DNA from: Vespula vulgaris
Taxonomy: Eukaryota > Arthropoda > Insecta > Hymenoptera > Vespidae
Length of the DNA: 64,000 nucleotides
Assembly: GCF_905475345.1 (NCBI RefSeq)
Contig: NC_066592.1
Location: forward strand, 5,458,501-5,522,500
Direction of reading: 5' to 3'
Made by a program: the position numbers and the translations under genes. A model generated the notes under the pieces. It saw only the letters and a list, made by a program, of their open reading frames with translations, did not search any database and was not told where the DNA came from. Below, piece by piece: positions 50,128 to 63,860 of the stretch (its first letter is position 1; each line of letters starts with the position of its first letter).

Positions 50128-51299
50128 CGCGAACGAAGAAACGAATTATTCGTCGACGTTCTTGTCTCGTTTGTACCAACGAGTCTCCGTGATTTTATCT
50201 ATAAAAAAGAGAGAAAGAAAAAGAAAAGAAACAGAAAGAAAACAGAAAACAAGAAAAAAAGAAATTAGGCGATTTCTCGAGGGCGACTATAACGATCTCG
50301 TAAGTCGTCCACCGACTTGGGAGTCTTTAGTTTTAGTAGTTTCCGAAATTTTGCTTTACCGACAAAAGCGAGAGATGGAAAAAAGTCGTAATAACGGTAG
50401 AATGGGCGGAGTTCTCGTCGGGTCCAGCGAAGATACCCGGCCCAGGAAGAGTTCGTAGGATTTTCCTTTGTTCAACCGACGTTCTCTTGGTTACTCTTTT
50501 TCTCCTACCACCCTTTCATTCCTAAACCTCCCTTCTTATTTCTTTTTTTTTTTATTTTTATTTCTTTTTTTTTTGGAGAAGGGGAGAGAATCTCGATCCT
50601 CCGTGGAAGAAGAGAGCCGAAAGGACGAATATAATGTTTACTCAACTCATTAGACGTTCTAATGTGTTATTAAATTCGTAACCGGTCTCCACTTCGGAAT
50701 AACTCGAAAAAGAGAGAAAAAGAGAGATCGAGAGAGAGAAAGAGAGAGAGAGAGAGGATTGTTTCGCGCTTACTACAGCTTCAGAAGACGGTTCTCTTTT
50801 ACGATGTTTCGTAGAAACTCGAGCATATGCCTCCCCTTTCCATTTTTTCACCGGAGAATCTCCGAGTTAAAGGGTGATCCATAATCTTCTCGTTTCCTTC
50901 ATCGATGACCGGCTGTGGCCACTTTGCAAGGGTATAAACTACTGAGAGGTCGCTTGTCTATTACGCGACTACTATACAAATACTTAATTGCCTATCTCTC
51001 TAGAAAAATTTGCGATCGTTAGACGATATTTGCGTTATTGTAACTTGTTAATAAGATTTTCTAAAATTAATAATAAAATCAATAAGAATGAAATTAATAA
51101 TCTTTAGAATTTCGTTGACATCGTCGAATTAATTCCGTACGAATTTTGATCTACCGTATAATTTTCTTTTTTTTTTTTAGTATAAAAATCTTTATATCTG
51201 TGTGTTTGTAATTTCTCAGAAAACTTAATACCATATTTGTTTCGATTCGAATGAAATTATCTATAATTATTCTTTATGATCCGACGGAAGGTTTCGCGG

Positions 51300-51385
51300 A
51301 AATGTTAGATATAAAACGTGAAAATAGCTATCCATCGTGCTTGACGAGAATGAATATACTTAGTACTAATACTCTTTCAATAATT
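51300..51385 (+). repeat. 86-bp direct repeat, copy 2
   Basis: Second copy, 1258 bp from the first and in the same orientation, with abrupt boundaries. Confidence 0.95.
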
Positions 51386-52267
51386 TTTGCTCAAATAAAT
51401 CTTAGATACTTTTTGATGTCAGACTTATTGAAAAATATACTCTTGAATTTTCCAAATGTTTCAAATATTGTCTATTTAAATAGTCTCAAATGAGACAAGA
51501 AAAAGTCTGAAAAATCGAGTGCAAGATTCGTAATGCTCAACGGTGATTCGATCTATTAAAGAGACAGCCAAAAAATAAAAGAAAAAAAAAAAGAAAAAAA
51601 ATAAGAAAAGAGAAAAAGAATGAGTCTTGAAAGGTTTGACAGCAAAGTTGAATGAACAACTTTGAACCAACGTATACTCCCGTTTCTCTCTCTCTCTCTC
51701 TCTCTCTCTTTCGTAATCGGATCCCAAAGCTCTTGGATATCCATCGAAGGAGCATTGAGCGAACAACTCAGCTGTTTCCGGTGGGCGTTGACGCGAAAAC
51801 GGGTTCACGATTCTGTCTCTTTCGTAGCGGTTGCAACGATTCCGGGGCGTTTTTGCTAAGCGGTACGCTAAGAAAATGTTCCATATCGGTAAAGAGAAAA
51901 AAGAGGGTGAAATAGCAAAAGGGTGAAGCCACGCATATCTCAGGGGCGTAGTCAGTGACCTCCTATGGCGGGTGCACACCAGGATACCATCAGGGTGCCC
52001 CACGATATCCCGTGGTGCCTCTCTCCATCGAATTATCTTCGCGGGTGGTTAGCCGTCTCTTCTTGTTTTTTTTTTTCTTTCTTTTTCTGTTTTTTTACTT
52101 TTTATTTTTTACGCGCACTCCTTTCCACTGTGACCGATGATTACCGATCTCTCATCTGCTTTCATCGTCCTACCTTCTAACTAACACCTTTAAGACGATT
52201 CATTGTGTCGTTTTTGTTTCCTCGTGTTTTCTATAGAATTTAATCATTTCTATCAGTAATAGATTAA

Positions 52268-52505
52268 ATTATCAACGACAGGTAGTAATAAGTATTGACA
52301 TAATAACGACTAGGTTAATAGGAAAAGTGAAAAGACGTTCGGTGAGATTTTCACGAGGTTTTCACCGTTAGAATTAATTCTAATTTATCGGTGACAACCG
52401 TTGATAAATATATTGAAATAATAACGACTAGGTATAGGAAAAGAGAAAATGAGATTTAATGAGATTTTCATGGCAATATCTTCGTTGGAATTCATTTCAC
52501 TTGAT
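52268..52505 (+). repeat. Diverged tandem duplication, unit about 118 bp
   Basis: AATAACGACTAGG-TATAGGAAAAG...GAGATTTTCA...GTT-GAATT recurs at 52302 and 52420, each preceded by a GACA-like segment and ATTGA. Confidence 0.75.
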
Positions 52506-54446
52506 CGAGATAACGATTGGACATTATTTGTGTTATTACAATGTTAAACAGTTCTTTTTTTTTTTTTTAAAGATAATTATGATATACTCGAAGAGTCTTA
52601 GAGAATTTACGATAACGGTAGGATGTTATAATCAATTTCAAACGCATGTTAATATTTTTCTTTGCTTATGACAGTTCGATAATGGAACGGAGAACTTCGA
52701 TGAAGTGATTTCTTGGGATACTTAGAAACCATCCACGTGCCGAACTCGTCGTGCGATTGACTCAAGTTTCGTAGGCTGGCAATTAATCTCGAGATTAAAA
52801 CGAAAAATTTTGTCCGTGATGATTGAGTCAAGAGAGAGAAAGAGAGACAGAGAGACAAATAATTTCGAACAGTCGCGCGGGGTAGAATAGTCCTCGAAAG
52901 AGGAAGGGAAGGAACAAATAAGAATGATAATTATTGTAATCTCGGCGACGGTGGGAGGACAGCTGGGAGGTCCTGCTACTCTCCTCACCTCAGCCGTATC
53001 TAATATCGGACGCTACCGCTGAATTATCTTCTCAGGAGGTCCATTCCTTTAATTTATATTATTATTTAACTCGTCCGTAATCGAGATCACGGCGTGAAAG
53101 ACGGGGAAGAGACGGTCTAGTCACGCCTCGTCTCTGTTAAACGGATGTCCGGGATGAGAATTACACTCGCTGTACTCTTCTTGTGAATAGTCGATTAGAT
53201 TTTTTCTAACATTCCATCGTTTATCGTCGTATTGGAATAGTCATTAAAAAAAAAAAAAAAAAAAAAGAAAAAAAAGGATGCATTTTTCTTTTTCTTTGCC
53301 TTTTTATCCTAAGTATATCAGAGGGAAGTTTTTTATTTAAATCTCCTGATCCATTACCATCCGGTATTTAATGCTGTCGAATCGTATCTGTTTTTGTTCC
53401 ATCGTTTTGTTTTTTCTTTTTTTATAATTAATATACAACTATTTTATAAATATTGATTTTTGATGTCTTCGACGTTGGAACGTTAATATTCATGAGATAT
53501 CCTATAATATTCTAGAAGCTATAATGGTTTTAATATGCTTATAGGTGTAGGTATATCGCACATAGACATATGAATTTTTCCAATGATTTCAACACCTTTT
53601 TTGCATAATAATTTTTCTCTCTTGGTATCTACAAAATGCTTAGGTATAACGAATCATTCAATATCGTATCACGATTTAACATTTAACAACCTACACGTTT
53701 CCGCGATAGTTGCAACCGGATTATAGCTTCAACGCGTCTCAGACAAACCGTGTCATTTAGCTATTATATCAACGATCGATCGTGGTAGGAGCGTTATAAT
53801 AAAATTGGTAAACAATACGAGGCCGTGCTCGAGCATCTAATAATCACGTATCTAGAATGGATCTATTTACGCGTAGCACCTTTCGCAATGCCACCGACGT
53901 TTGTAAGTGCTTGCATTGAAACGACGAAGATATTATTCTCTTGAGAATATTTCAACGTGATTATATATTTAACCTCCGCCTCGAACGAACCTAGTCTTAT
54001 GTTCTTAGCCTTTTATCGATAAATTCGCACTTTGACGTTTTAACGCTCTACAACGTCTCTATGTAATTTTTAAATCGCACACTCGTACATGCATGTCTAC
54101 TCGTGTAGGTATATTTTTTATCTTCATTTCTTTTTCTTTTTTTTTTTTATTAGAAGAATATTAAAGCTGGCTTAGGTATATTTATCGCGAAAGTTAATGT
54201 TTCCTAATTTATAAGTCTCTAAGTTATACTTTCGGCAATATATAATTATACTATACCTACTAATATAAATTATGATGTAAGTTTTACATAGGATTTTCGT
54301 TAAGCGCAAACAGAAGTATAGATTGTGAAGGGTTAACAAAATTCGTTAATTGTAGTTATTATCGATTTTTCGTATATTTTTTTTTTTTTTCTTTAATTTG
54401 GAATCTTTTTTTTTTTTTCTTTCTTTCTTTATATTAATAAAATCAG

Positions 54447-54537
54447 GTCAACGAAATAACGTTGTCGTATCGAAAGATATTGCCGTCGGTAAAACCGTTT
54501 GCAATTTTGAATATACGTGGTGCTGCGCACGTCTCAG
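54447..54537 (+). other. Exon-like plus-strand segment, unassigned
   Basis: A long T/CTTT polypyrimidine tract and AATCAG precede it, and CAG/GTGAGC follows. One frame is open for the 91 bp (VNEITLSYRKILPSVKP...), phase 0 in and phase 1 out. No partner exon was found, and the T-rich context makes false acceptors likely. Confidence 0.2.
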
Positions 54538-55617
54538 GTGAGCTATCAGGTTCCGCAGGTATCGTCCTGCCCCGAGTACACGATTGGTCGAGAATAAGCC
54601 ACGCCTTCTCACCTGCGATGCGAATAACCGATGGTGGGGATTAGCGATAGGTCTTACCTGACTAACAATGACGTCATTGAACGTTAGGTTCAATTTAGCC
54701 CGTAGGTAGGTAAAGGACGTGTAACTAAGTACTCGTGCTACGTGACACTTTTTATCTCGAATTTCTTCGATAATTATAAATATTAATCGCGATGAGAGTT
54801 TCGTCTACTAGGAGCATCGATTTAAATTTGAAAGATCGATCGATTCGATCACGGAATCTTCCTTGCTCGTTTCTCATCTATAATTATATATATTTTTTTT
54901 ATATTGGATAGAAATTCCGATCGATCGATTTTTTATTTTTTTATTTCTTTAATTTTTTTTTTTATATACATACATACATACACATACACACACATATATA
55001 TATATGTTATTATAGTGTACGTAAGTAAGTACATTGTTACCTTGATAAAAATTTATCGAGATCCAGAGCGTAGATCTTCATTGAAGAAAGTATATATTTA
55101 ATAGCGCGTTTAAGATGGGCGTGTTAAGATGGATATGCGTCAAAGAGAAGAAACGAGAGAATAGATAGAGCACCTATATGAAATATGAGCGAAGTATGTA
55201 TATAAATAAGATATTATCGACTGAACGTATAAATTATACGTATATACTTACTCTTTAATATCTAAATTATACGGAACGGTTGTGCAGTTTAATTTTCTTT
55301 ATCATAAAAAACGTGCCACGTGAAAACAAAGTTTAAGAAAAGTCAGACTGCATTTGAGTAATGTTTTTTTTTTTTTTATTAAATACGAGAGTAGCAACCG
55401 ATGGATACCGAGATGATCCAAATTAAGATATAAACTTAGCCGACTGGATAGGACATTAGGAAAGACGAAGTTTTATGGAACGATTAGAGTGATTTTCTTT
55501 CGAAACGGCATGCAACCAACCAAGGGCCGCACTGCGGAAGAAATCGAGTGGTAACAGTTGGAATAAAAAGCAATGGCCGTAAGCTGGCTCGGAGGTTTTC
55601 ATGGCGCAGAGAAGTGT

Positions 55618-55651
<34 letters not shown>

Positions 55652-56670
55652 ATAGAGAAGAGAGAGAGAGAGAGAGAAAGAGAGAGTCGCACGTATGAAA
55701 ATTCATGAGCGCCTCGAGTCAAAGGCGGTTGATATCCATATTCAGAAAATGGCGTCGTTAACATTAAACGGGCACCATTATGCGCGCGGCTACCAGCACA
55801 TGCGAGTGAGCTGCGTGCGTGCGCTTGCAATGAGTTTGAAGGGGTGCACGGTTGAGAAGGTGGAGGAAGAGAAGGAGAAAAGGAGAAAGAAAAAGAGAAA
55901 AAAGAAAGCAAGAAAGAAAGAAAGAGAGAGAGAAAGAGAAAATGCACCTTACGAGTTCGCATTACGATCGCTAACGTTCTTCGAGCTAACTTTAGCAAGT
56001 ACTTACTTACTTACGTTCCCCACTCGATCAATTTTACCAGCAAACCCATCTTTAGCTTCTTTTTAATCGATCTTGAATATTATCCCGCGTTCCCATATTT
56101 TCTCAGCCCTTTTTTGAGCCCGAAGAGACACGATTTCTTGAGCAGTCAGCTAAGTACCTACGTTTTTCTGACGGATGCACCAACAGGAACGAACGATGCC
56201 CATCGTTGAGCACGAGTAATACGAGTAGCAATGATCTTTCTCTCTCTTTCTCTCTCTTTTTCTTCTCTCTCGGTGTTTTTCTTTTTCTTTTTCTTTGCTA
56301 CTCGACGGTATTACTCTTTGGCATGCGACGATAGATATCGCTCGACCGCTATCATTTCCAGTCGTTCCATTTGAAAAGGGTTATGGACTTGGGGTGTAAT
56401 TTGAAGAAAGAAGAAAAAAGAAAAAGTAGAAAAAATGAAATCAAGAAAAGAACCATCGGGAGATCAACTTCCTCGATATGCTGTCATTAGAGACGCTTAT
56501 CTACGAATATTAGCAATGTTCTTATTAAATTAACGTCGCCTAACGTGAATATTCGTTCGTGCCAATGTTCGAAAGAACGAACTGAAACCGTTACCAAGAC
56601 TTCTAATCTTTCAGCATTAGCTATGCGAATTTTTTGATATATAAAAATATCTAATACGATCGGAACATAC

Positions 56671-56707
<37 letters not shown>

Positions 56708-57095
56708 ATCACGCGATAGATTTGAATCATTCGCGTTAATAATTCCATTCGTAGATTTATTCGATCTCGTTCGATCAAATCTACATATTTCTCGCATGTA
56801 CATTAACAATAAAATTATTATTAGATGGATAGATATAACAAAAAGGAAATTCAATAACTTCGCTGTAGAATATTTCTCGCTGTAATCTTTCAAAGTGGGG
56901 AAAAATTGAAGGAAACGTTATCGCAAGTTCCATTCGATTTTTCGATAAAGTTGTTCGATGCTGATCTCGATCGAGAGATCGTAAAAGTGTTTCTCGACTT
57001 TGGATAGAACCTTTGTCGAGTCAATATTGACGCGCTTCGAATGGAGATAACGGCGATATTGGATGTCTCTCGTGGATTCAGGACGAGCCCTTCGA

Positions 57096-57099
57096 TCTC

Positions 57100-57174
<75 letters not shown>
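57096..57174. repeat. (CT)n microsatellite
   Basis: Nearly 40 CT units with one CC interruption; followed 125 bp later by a (TA)n run (57301-57347 and beyond). Confidence 0.95.
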
Positions 57175-57178
<4 letters not shown>

Positions 57179-57297
57179 CCGCCCTTTTCGTGGATTTGCC
57201 TTCATAGTCAGAGGCCCATTGTGGGATGTTCGGTGAAGCAAATGCACATCGGGAGCTGCTCTTCGGCTAGGGTTGCTGCTAACGTTTCGCATACACA

Positions 57298-57352
<55 letters not shown>

Positions 57353-58014
57353 AGATATATGTATATATATATGTATATATGTATATATACATATACCTCA
57401 TAGCACATCTCGTCTAGGAGACGCTTATACACACATATATAGATGCATATAGAAACGCACGTGTGCGTGTCGATTCGTGCTACACGTTTCGGAGACACCC
57501 TGCAGTGCGTGTATTTACATATCAAAGTGACGAGCCTCTAACACCGACAGTGCCGTCAACAGAACGTTGAACTACATACAACTGCGTACTAAGAGACAAG
57601 AGCTCAAGATTTACCTGACGGTTATTACAATACTTTGATCCGGATTCGCTACTTTAGGGGGATAATGTAGGTTGCTGCCAAATGGACCGCACTTTTCCTT
57701 CAAAAATGCCACTCGCATATAAAGCTCGTATTATAAAGGAGTTCGTGCGACTTATAACAGACAGATAATACTTACGAAAGTATGTATTACATACGTCCGT
57801 TAGAAATATTATAGATCGTTTTCTAATATTCTTCTCGGTATTGTTATCTCCTCGAATATAGTTCGTAGTTCTTGATGGATTAAACGAATGATCATGTTTA
57901 ATATCTATCATACCTTTTTATGAGATCATGCTTATCGAATCGGAAATTAGAAAATTTATTAGTCACTTGTGTTTGTATCTAGTCGACAAAAACGAATTGA
58001 AAGTTTCAAGGCAC

Positions 58015-58058
<44 letters not shown>

Positions 58059-59162
58059 CTCTCCCTACATATATATAAGTAGCTCTAAAAAAAAAAGAAA
58101 GAAAGGTACTATCATGAAATCTGAAGTATCGAACTACGAAGGGGTTGTAATTGAAGAGTTTCGATGAAAAGTTATCGCTTTTCGATCATCCGTCGAGGTG
58201 CGACAGCTTAAGCGTATCGTCTAGTCAATGACATCCATCATCCGTCCTCTCACAAATTTGTCAATGCCGATGAAACGATCGAACGATTAGCCCCGAGGCT
58301 CCCTTGGTTTGCTTCAACAGGGGCAAACTCGTGATCGCCCCGTTAGAGATTCCCACGTTGACAGGGCACAGCATCACACAATACGCGTGTCTCCCGTGTG
58401 TCTCCCTCGATTCACGATTCAAGTTCTATAAGCTAAATGCACTAACAAAATGTTTTTATTTCTCTTTTCTTTCTTTCTTTTTTCTCCCTTCTTTTTTTTT
58501 TCTTAACAAAATACGAAATTTGGCGTCGATAAAAAATCTTGCAAAATGTGATCTCGATTGTATGTTTCGGATATAATAGATATTAATCATCGCAAAAATA
58601 ATGTTAGATCAATAATTATCGAAGAAACACGAGAAAAATTTCGATTTCTTTTCTTTTTTTTTTCTTTTTTTTTCTCTCTCTCTCTCTCTTTCTCTCTCTC
58701 AAGAGTCACCCCGTAAAGAAACCGTGCAACCGTTTTAGGGCGAGATCAGATTTTCAGGTTTTTCCTTAGAATTTTCTCCAATTTCTGATTATTAGACCGA
58801 TAGATCAGTCGATGCCTATTCAATTCAACGCAACGAAACCGATCTCGTGTTACATCGGGCTAATTCAATAAGCATTTTGTTACTGGACAATGGATTTCCT
58901 GTCGATCGAATTTCTATAATCGGGAATTAGCTTTTACAAGGTTACACCTGTTGAAATTTCTCCTGATTTCTTTTTTTTAGCTCACTTCGATCTTTTCTAT
59001 TTTCCATCTATAATTTACGAAAAAAAAAAAAAAATTGTCCGCTTGAATAAAATTCAAATTAAATAAAATAAGACGTTGCAAAAGATTCAGAGTTATTACG
59101 CTGTTCTTGGAAAAGGGGAAATGGGAAAAACAGTTCGTCGCGAATTGATTTAGAAACGATTT

Positions 59163-59166
59163 GAAG

Positions 59167-59196
<30 letters not shown>
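59163..59196. repeat. (GAA)n microsatellite
   Basis: Eleven GAA units. Confidence 0.95.
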
Positions 59197-59197
<1 letters not shown>

Positions 59198-59338
59198 TGG
59201 AATCTTATCGTTCAAATATTCCTTTTCGTCGTCTTGATTTGCATCGTAAGTAGTAATTTGGAGGAGAGGTATCAGGTGCATCATTTCCTAGAAAGGATAG
59301 ACGAGCGAAAGGTGCAAATACGAAGTAGATATATATGT

Positions 59339-59389
<51 letters not shown>

Positions 59390-59818
59390 TTTATCTATCT
59401 ATCTATATATCTATATATCGAGCTGTATTCGATCGAACAGTAGAGAAGATCTTTCTGAAGTTCGAGAGCAAAAGGATCCATATACTATCCGGTGGCTCCG
59501 GATCACGATGGATCTCAAACGACCCGATGGTTCGGGGTCAAGGTAGTCCTTTCCTCGGCAATGGGTTCCCGTCGATCGAATACAGAAAATCAGCGGAACG
59601 ACTTAATAAGGCACGATTGCGAGACGATTGCTTCACCCTGCCGCCGTGTGACGATTTGCATATACGATTATAGAGCGCGGAAGGTTGAACAGGGGAGAGG
59701 AAAAAAGTCTGGATTCCTTGGGAGAGGTAGGTCGAGGCGAAATGCCAAAAATGTGTGCCTATATCCGCCTCTGCATAATCTATCCTTTATTTCTATTTTT
59801 CTCTTCTTATGCACTTAC

Positions 59819-59917
59819 CTTTACTCCGTACTATTACGCCGTGGTAAAATTCTCGCTCCATGTAGCCTCGATAACTTCTTCCTTCTGACCTATAACCCTC
59901 ATGTACGAAGAATCTAA
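59819..59917 (-). CDS. Candidate 99-bp internal exon (phase 1-1), unidentified protein
   Basis: On the minus strand a long T-rich tract ending TTTTAG precedes it and AAAG/GTAAGT follows, both near-consensus. Only one of three frames is open (RFFVHEGYRSEGRSYRG, then YMEREFYHGVIVRSK), and in that frame both ends are phase 1 with length a multiple of three. It would be upstream of the 46794-46886 candidate in the same gene. Family not recognised. Confidence 0.35.
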
Positions 59918-61244
59918 CTAAAAGAAAAAAAAAAAAAAAAGAACAAGAAGTAGGAAAAAGGGAAAAAAGAAAGAAAAAAAAAATATACATTCTCCTGGTA
60001 GTGCTGTTAGAATACCGTTAGAAGAATTTTTCATGATCTCTCTTTTTTTCTTCTTGTTTTTTTATAACGAATGATCGGATATCAATCGGACGTTTCTTTT
60101 ATTGTTTCGTTTAGATTTACTTTTAATATATATATACACACATGGGGGTGTTTTTAATATACACACACACACACATATTTATGTAGAAAAATGTCATATG
60201 TTGGACTATTATACAGGAAAAAAAATCTCTCTTTCTCTCTCTCTCTCTCTCATAGTTTTATAGCAATGACGCGTGCGAGTGGATTCGCGATGGTCGTAGT
60301 TCCCGTCGGTCCGCATCGTTCCGCCGGATACGCGCGGCTATCACATAAATTAGAGATAAACCGCGACTAGTTATTAGATTCGCTAGTCGAGTAATAATAA
60401 CTCGATAATAATTTCGTTTCACAGAGGGCAACGCAGTACCAGTAGTAGTAGTAGTACTGTAGCTTTTATAGTTGCTTCTGTATTTCGCGAGAAAAAAAAG
60501 GAAAAGAAGAAAGAAAGAAAGATAGATAGATACATAGATAGAAAGAAAGAAAGAAAGAAAGAAAGAAAAAAAGAAAGAAAGAAAGAAAGAAAGAAAAAAA
60601 GGAGAAAAAATTAGCGAATGCGAATGCATGGGGGTGTATGCGAGAGTTACACGCATGGAAAGGAACGGGCACAGATGGTCGCGCATGCGCGACACACGCG
60701 ATGCTGCCGTAACTTTATGTCTCACTTTTGTGCCTCCTCGATGTAGCCGAGTCACGCGCGTATCCTTAAAGACGTTAATTATAGACGTAGACGTCGATAT
60801 TCATCTACGTTTCTCTAGAGACTTCGATAAATGTGTAACAACGATTAAACTCCTATCGTACGAATCGTTCCTCGTCCTTGATCGTAATTATTCTTGCGTG
60901 TTCCCGTTTCTTTTTCCATTTCTTTTTAGATCGAAAAAGAACACACACCGACACATCGACTTTCATTCTTCGTACATAGTTAACTACTTACGTCTCGATT
61001 CTATTTCAAAAATTAAATGCTATTTTTAGTCGTTACGTTTACGCGGCGACTATTAATTTTCCGTTCATTTTCTAAGTCACCTAAGTCTCGTCTTATTTTT
61101 TTGCTTTTTCTTTTTATTTTTCTTTTTTCTTTTTTAATTTTCTCTCTCTCTCTCTCTCTCTCTCTGTTTTTCTTTCTCTCTCTTTCTCTTTTTTTCCTCT
61201 TTTCATTCAGTCCCAATGAATATTATATTCTCAAGGAAGGTAAA

Positions 61245-61290
<46 letters not shown>

Positions 61291-62562
61291 TGAAAAAACG
61301 GGAAATTGATAATCGTTTGACATCGTGGCTTTATGTAAGACCCGATTACATCGTTAGACAGCACCGTGAGGAAATTTCAATTGCCGTGAAACGTTTAGTC
61401 CCGACCTATCTTCGAGAAAATTATATCTCCTTGATTATCTATCGATTTTCAAGGATTATCGTTTGATCGGCGACAAGGATCATTCTTTTTATTCTTTTCT
61501 TCTTTTTTTTTTTTTAAATACTATTTTTTCTTTTATCGAAAAGTCTCGTAGCGTCTTCAACGATCATCGATTATAATTTGTGTTAGCGTTGCGAATCGAA
61601 CCGGGACGAATTGCTTGTATGTTGTTCACCTTATAAAAGGAAAGAGATAGAACGAGAGAGGTGAGCCGTTACGCGGTAGTTCGAGGAGACGCGTAATTTT
61701 TGAAAAAGAACGACGAAACTGAAACTCGTTATTACGTTGCGGTTCCTCGAAGTCACGTTGCGTTCTTATTAAAGTCAGAGGGCGTTACTGCGTCTTTAAT
61801 GCAGGCTGATGCAAAGTCCTCGTCGTTTTGCGTACCGGTTTCCTTTTCTGTCTCTCTCTCTCTCTCTCTCTTTCTGTCTTTTCTGGTCTTCTTTGCGATC
61901 AAATTTATTTTTCTCTCGTTATTCGTCCCCTTTTAGTAAGTCGCAACAGCTCGTAATTATATCAGGTCTGTATATCGATATTCCTATAGGATAGTCCGGT
62001 TCCCATGTAAATAATGTTTTTCTACAAGCTTCTTACGAGTTACGATACGTCAGTTAGTACAATTTAGTAATAAAGTCTTTAAAAACTTGCGATTCTCTTC
62101 CTAGGATTGAGTAAGAGAGTAATTATAAAAAAAAAGAAAGATAAAAAAAGAAGTATTAAAGACAGTAGATTTATTCCTCTTTGAATTACGGAGTAAGAAA
62201 ATGATAATAATGAATTAAATAATCTCGATTCTTTTCCCGAGTATTATTAAGTAAGAAAATAGTAATAAAAAATTACCACAAATCTCCATCTTTTTTTCTT
62301 TTTTCTTTTTAGCATTATTAAAAGAAAGAGAAAAAACTAACGGGTATCTAATAACAAGGTATTACAAAAAAAAAATCTCAATCTTTTTCTTAATATGATT
62401 TTATTATCATCGTGATCGATCGGGATGTCGAGCTGATAAATGATTTATTTGCGGGCAAAGGATAAAATCAAAGTAAATAACTGGATGAAAGGAAAAGAAA
62501 AAAGATAAATAAAAAGAACAAGAAAATAATTGCGAATGTAAAGATGACAAACCTATCAATCT

Positions 62563-62601
<39 letters not shown>

Positions 62602-63669
62602 ATCTCTATCTATCTCTCGTGTATGCGCAAATAAAAATTCCTTCTTTGTTCAGAGACGCGAACCGCGTGAACGAGAAAAAAAAAGTTTATAAGCGGATGC
62701 AACGAGACACGTGGGTGGAAAGTAGAAAAGATCGAATTCTGTCAACGGATCGAACACACGTTGGTGGAATCGTGCGGCCGGCGAAGATCAAAGAAGGTGG
62801 AGGAGAACGATTCGCGCGGGTCCATCATGAGCTTTCGTGAGCGTTCGCCCTCGTCTTGGATCGTGGACGTGACGCCAGCAAGGCGATTTATTTGCCATTG
62901 CCGCTCCTCATTTCATCGCGACGTGCCTTCTCTCGGTAACCTTCGGAATCCTTCCGATCGTACGGTCGCACCCCTTTTCTGGATCGATTTTCTTCTCTCC
63001 ATTCGATTTTATCTCTTTTTGTTGTTTTGTTGTTCTTCTGTTTTTTTACTTTTATTCTTTATTATTATTATTTATTGTTCAACTCTAAAAGAAATCAAAA
63101 AATCTTTTATTCCTTTTTCTAAAAACGAGAAATAAGTACGCTTATTTATATCGTTTATTAATACTTTATTGATAATGCAAGTATTCTTATTATTATCGAC
63201 AATATCTTTACAATTCCTATATAAAAGTATTGAATTTCTTTCCCATAAAATGACTCCTTATTACAGGAAGCTGTAAACTCATTCAGTACGGATAAATCAT
63301 TTAGATAGATAAAATATATAATATATACATATATATATATATATATAATATAAGTATGTAAAAATATAGTATAACCCATGCTATATTTTTATGTATGATA
63401 AAATAAAATTATATGTTACGTATGTAGGAGTTTTGTCCTTTCTCAAAGGACAAAAACAAGTCAGATGATAAAAGATCAAAAGAATAGAATCATATCGTTG
63501 AAAAGATAGAAAACTAATAATGTTGATATACAAGCTCGTTTATATTTCTTGTTTATATCGTTTCAAGGTGACATAAGAAGAAAGATATTTGTTAGCGGAG
63601 ACTCGTGTTCGCGTTTGTTCTCCGTTTAGTTTAGTTCGTGTCAGGCTTCGAAGGTAGAAGGGTACTTAC
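59918..63669. other. Gene-poor stretch with repeats
   Basis: No confident gene. A-rich and GAAA arrays (59927-59986; 60508-60603), CA (60134-60176), CT (60227-60250; 61140-61166; 61846-61870), TA (61246-61287), CT/ATCT (62563-62618) and TA (63308-63350). Four-fold diverged AT-rich units occur at 62100-62400. GC-richer blocks at 60255-60330, 60630-60770 and 62690-62960 have short open frames but no recognisable product. Confidence 0.5.
62100..62405 (+). repeat. Diverged AT-rich tandem units
   Basis: GAGTAAGAAAAT-ATAATAA...AAATCTC-ATTCTTTTTC...TATTA recurs about every 65-85 bp from 62106, with variable A and T runs. Confidence 0.6.
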
Positions 63670-63860
63670 TTGGTTTCCATAGCAGTCGCGTACCTACTCT
63701 CCTCCGTGCTTCTCCGCCTATCCACGCGACTCTCGACTACGGCACCGCGAACACGAGCGAAGCCTGTAATCCGGTTGATGAGGCCGCCCGATAGCGACAC
63801 TCGGCGACAAAAATCTCCGTGCGAATCAAGAACGAACGACCACGATCCCGCATTTTCTTT
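63670..63860 (-). promoter_or_regulatory. GC-rich block with a possible minus-strand first exon
   Basis: After a 63860-63930 CT-rich tract, a CG-rich block on the minus strand reaches ATGGAAACCAA (ATG at 63680-63678) and a perfect donor GTAAGT (from 63669). This looks like a 5' UTR plus the first codons of a gene transcribed leftward. The phase at the donor is 2, so it does not directly join the phase-1 candidate exons; an intermediate exon or a non-coding first exon would be needed. Confidence 0.35.

Larger units (their letters stand above)
46887..59818. other. Gene-poor stretch with repeats and duplications
   Basis: No confident gene. Repeats: GCAA array (48998-49049), GA (50700-50760), CT (51685-51710), A run (53247-53268), GA (55618-55685), GA (56675-56703), CT (57096-57174), TA (57301-57386), CT (58019-58053), GAA (59163-59196) and TA (59338-59378). 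An 86-bp direct repeat (50042/51300) and a diverged tandem pair (52268-52500) are listed separately. Exon-like segments with decent splice sites at 48700-48840 (minus) and 54447-54537 (plus) could not be placed in a gene. Confidence 0.5.

Noticed and set aside
51476..52003. Minus-strand frame with GHPDGILVCTRHRRSLTTPL
   Set aside because: Looks partly protein-like but merges into GA-repeat translation, has no splice support and resembles no family I know.
61590..61625. tRNA-like GAATCGAACC stretch
   Set aside because: No cloverleaf or matching acceptor stem can be formed around it.
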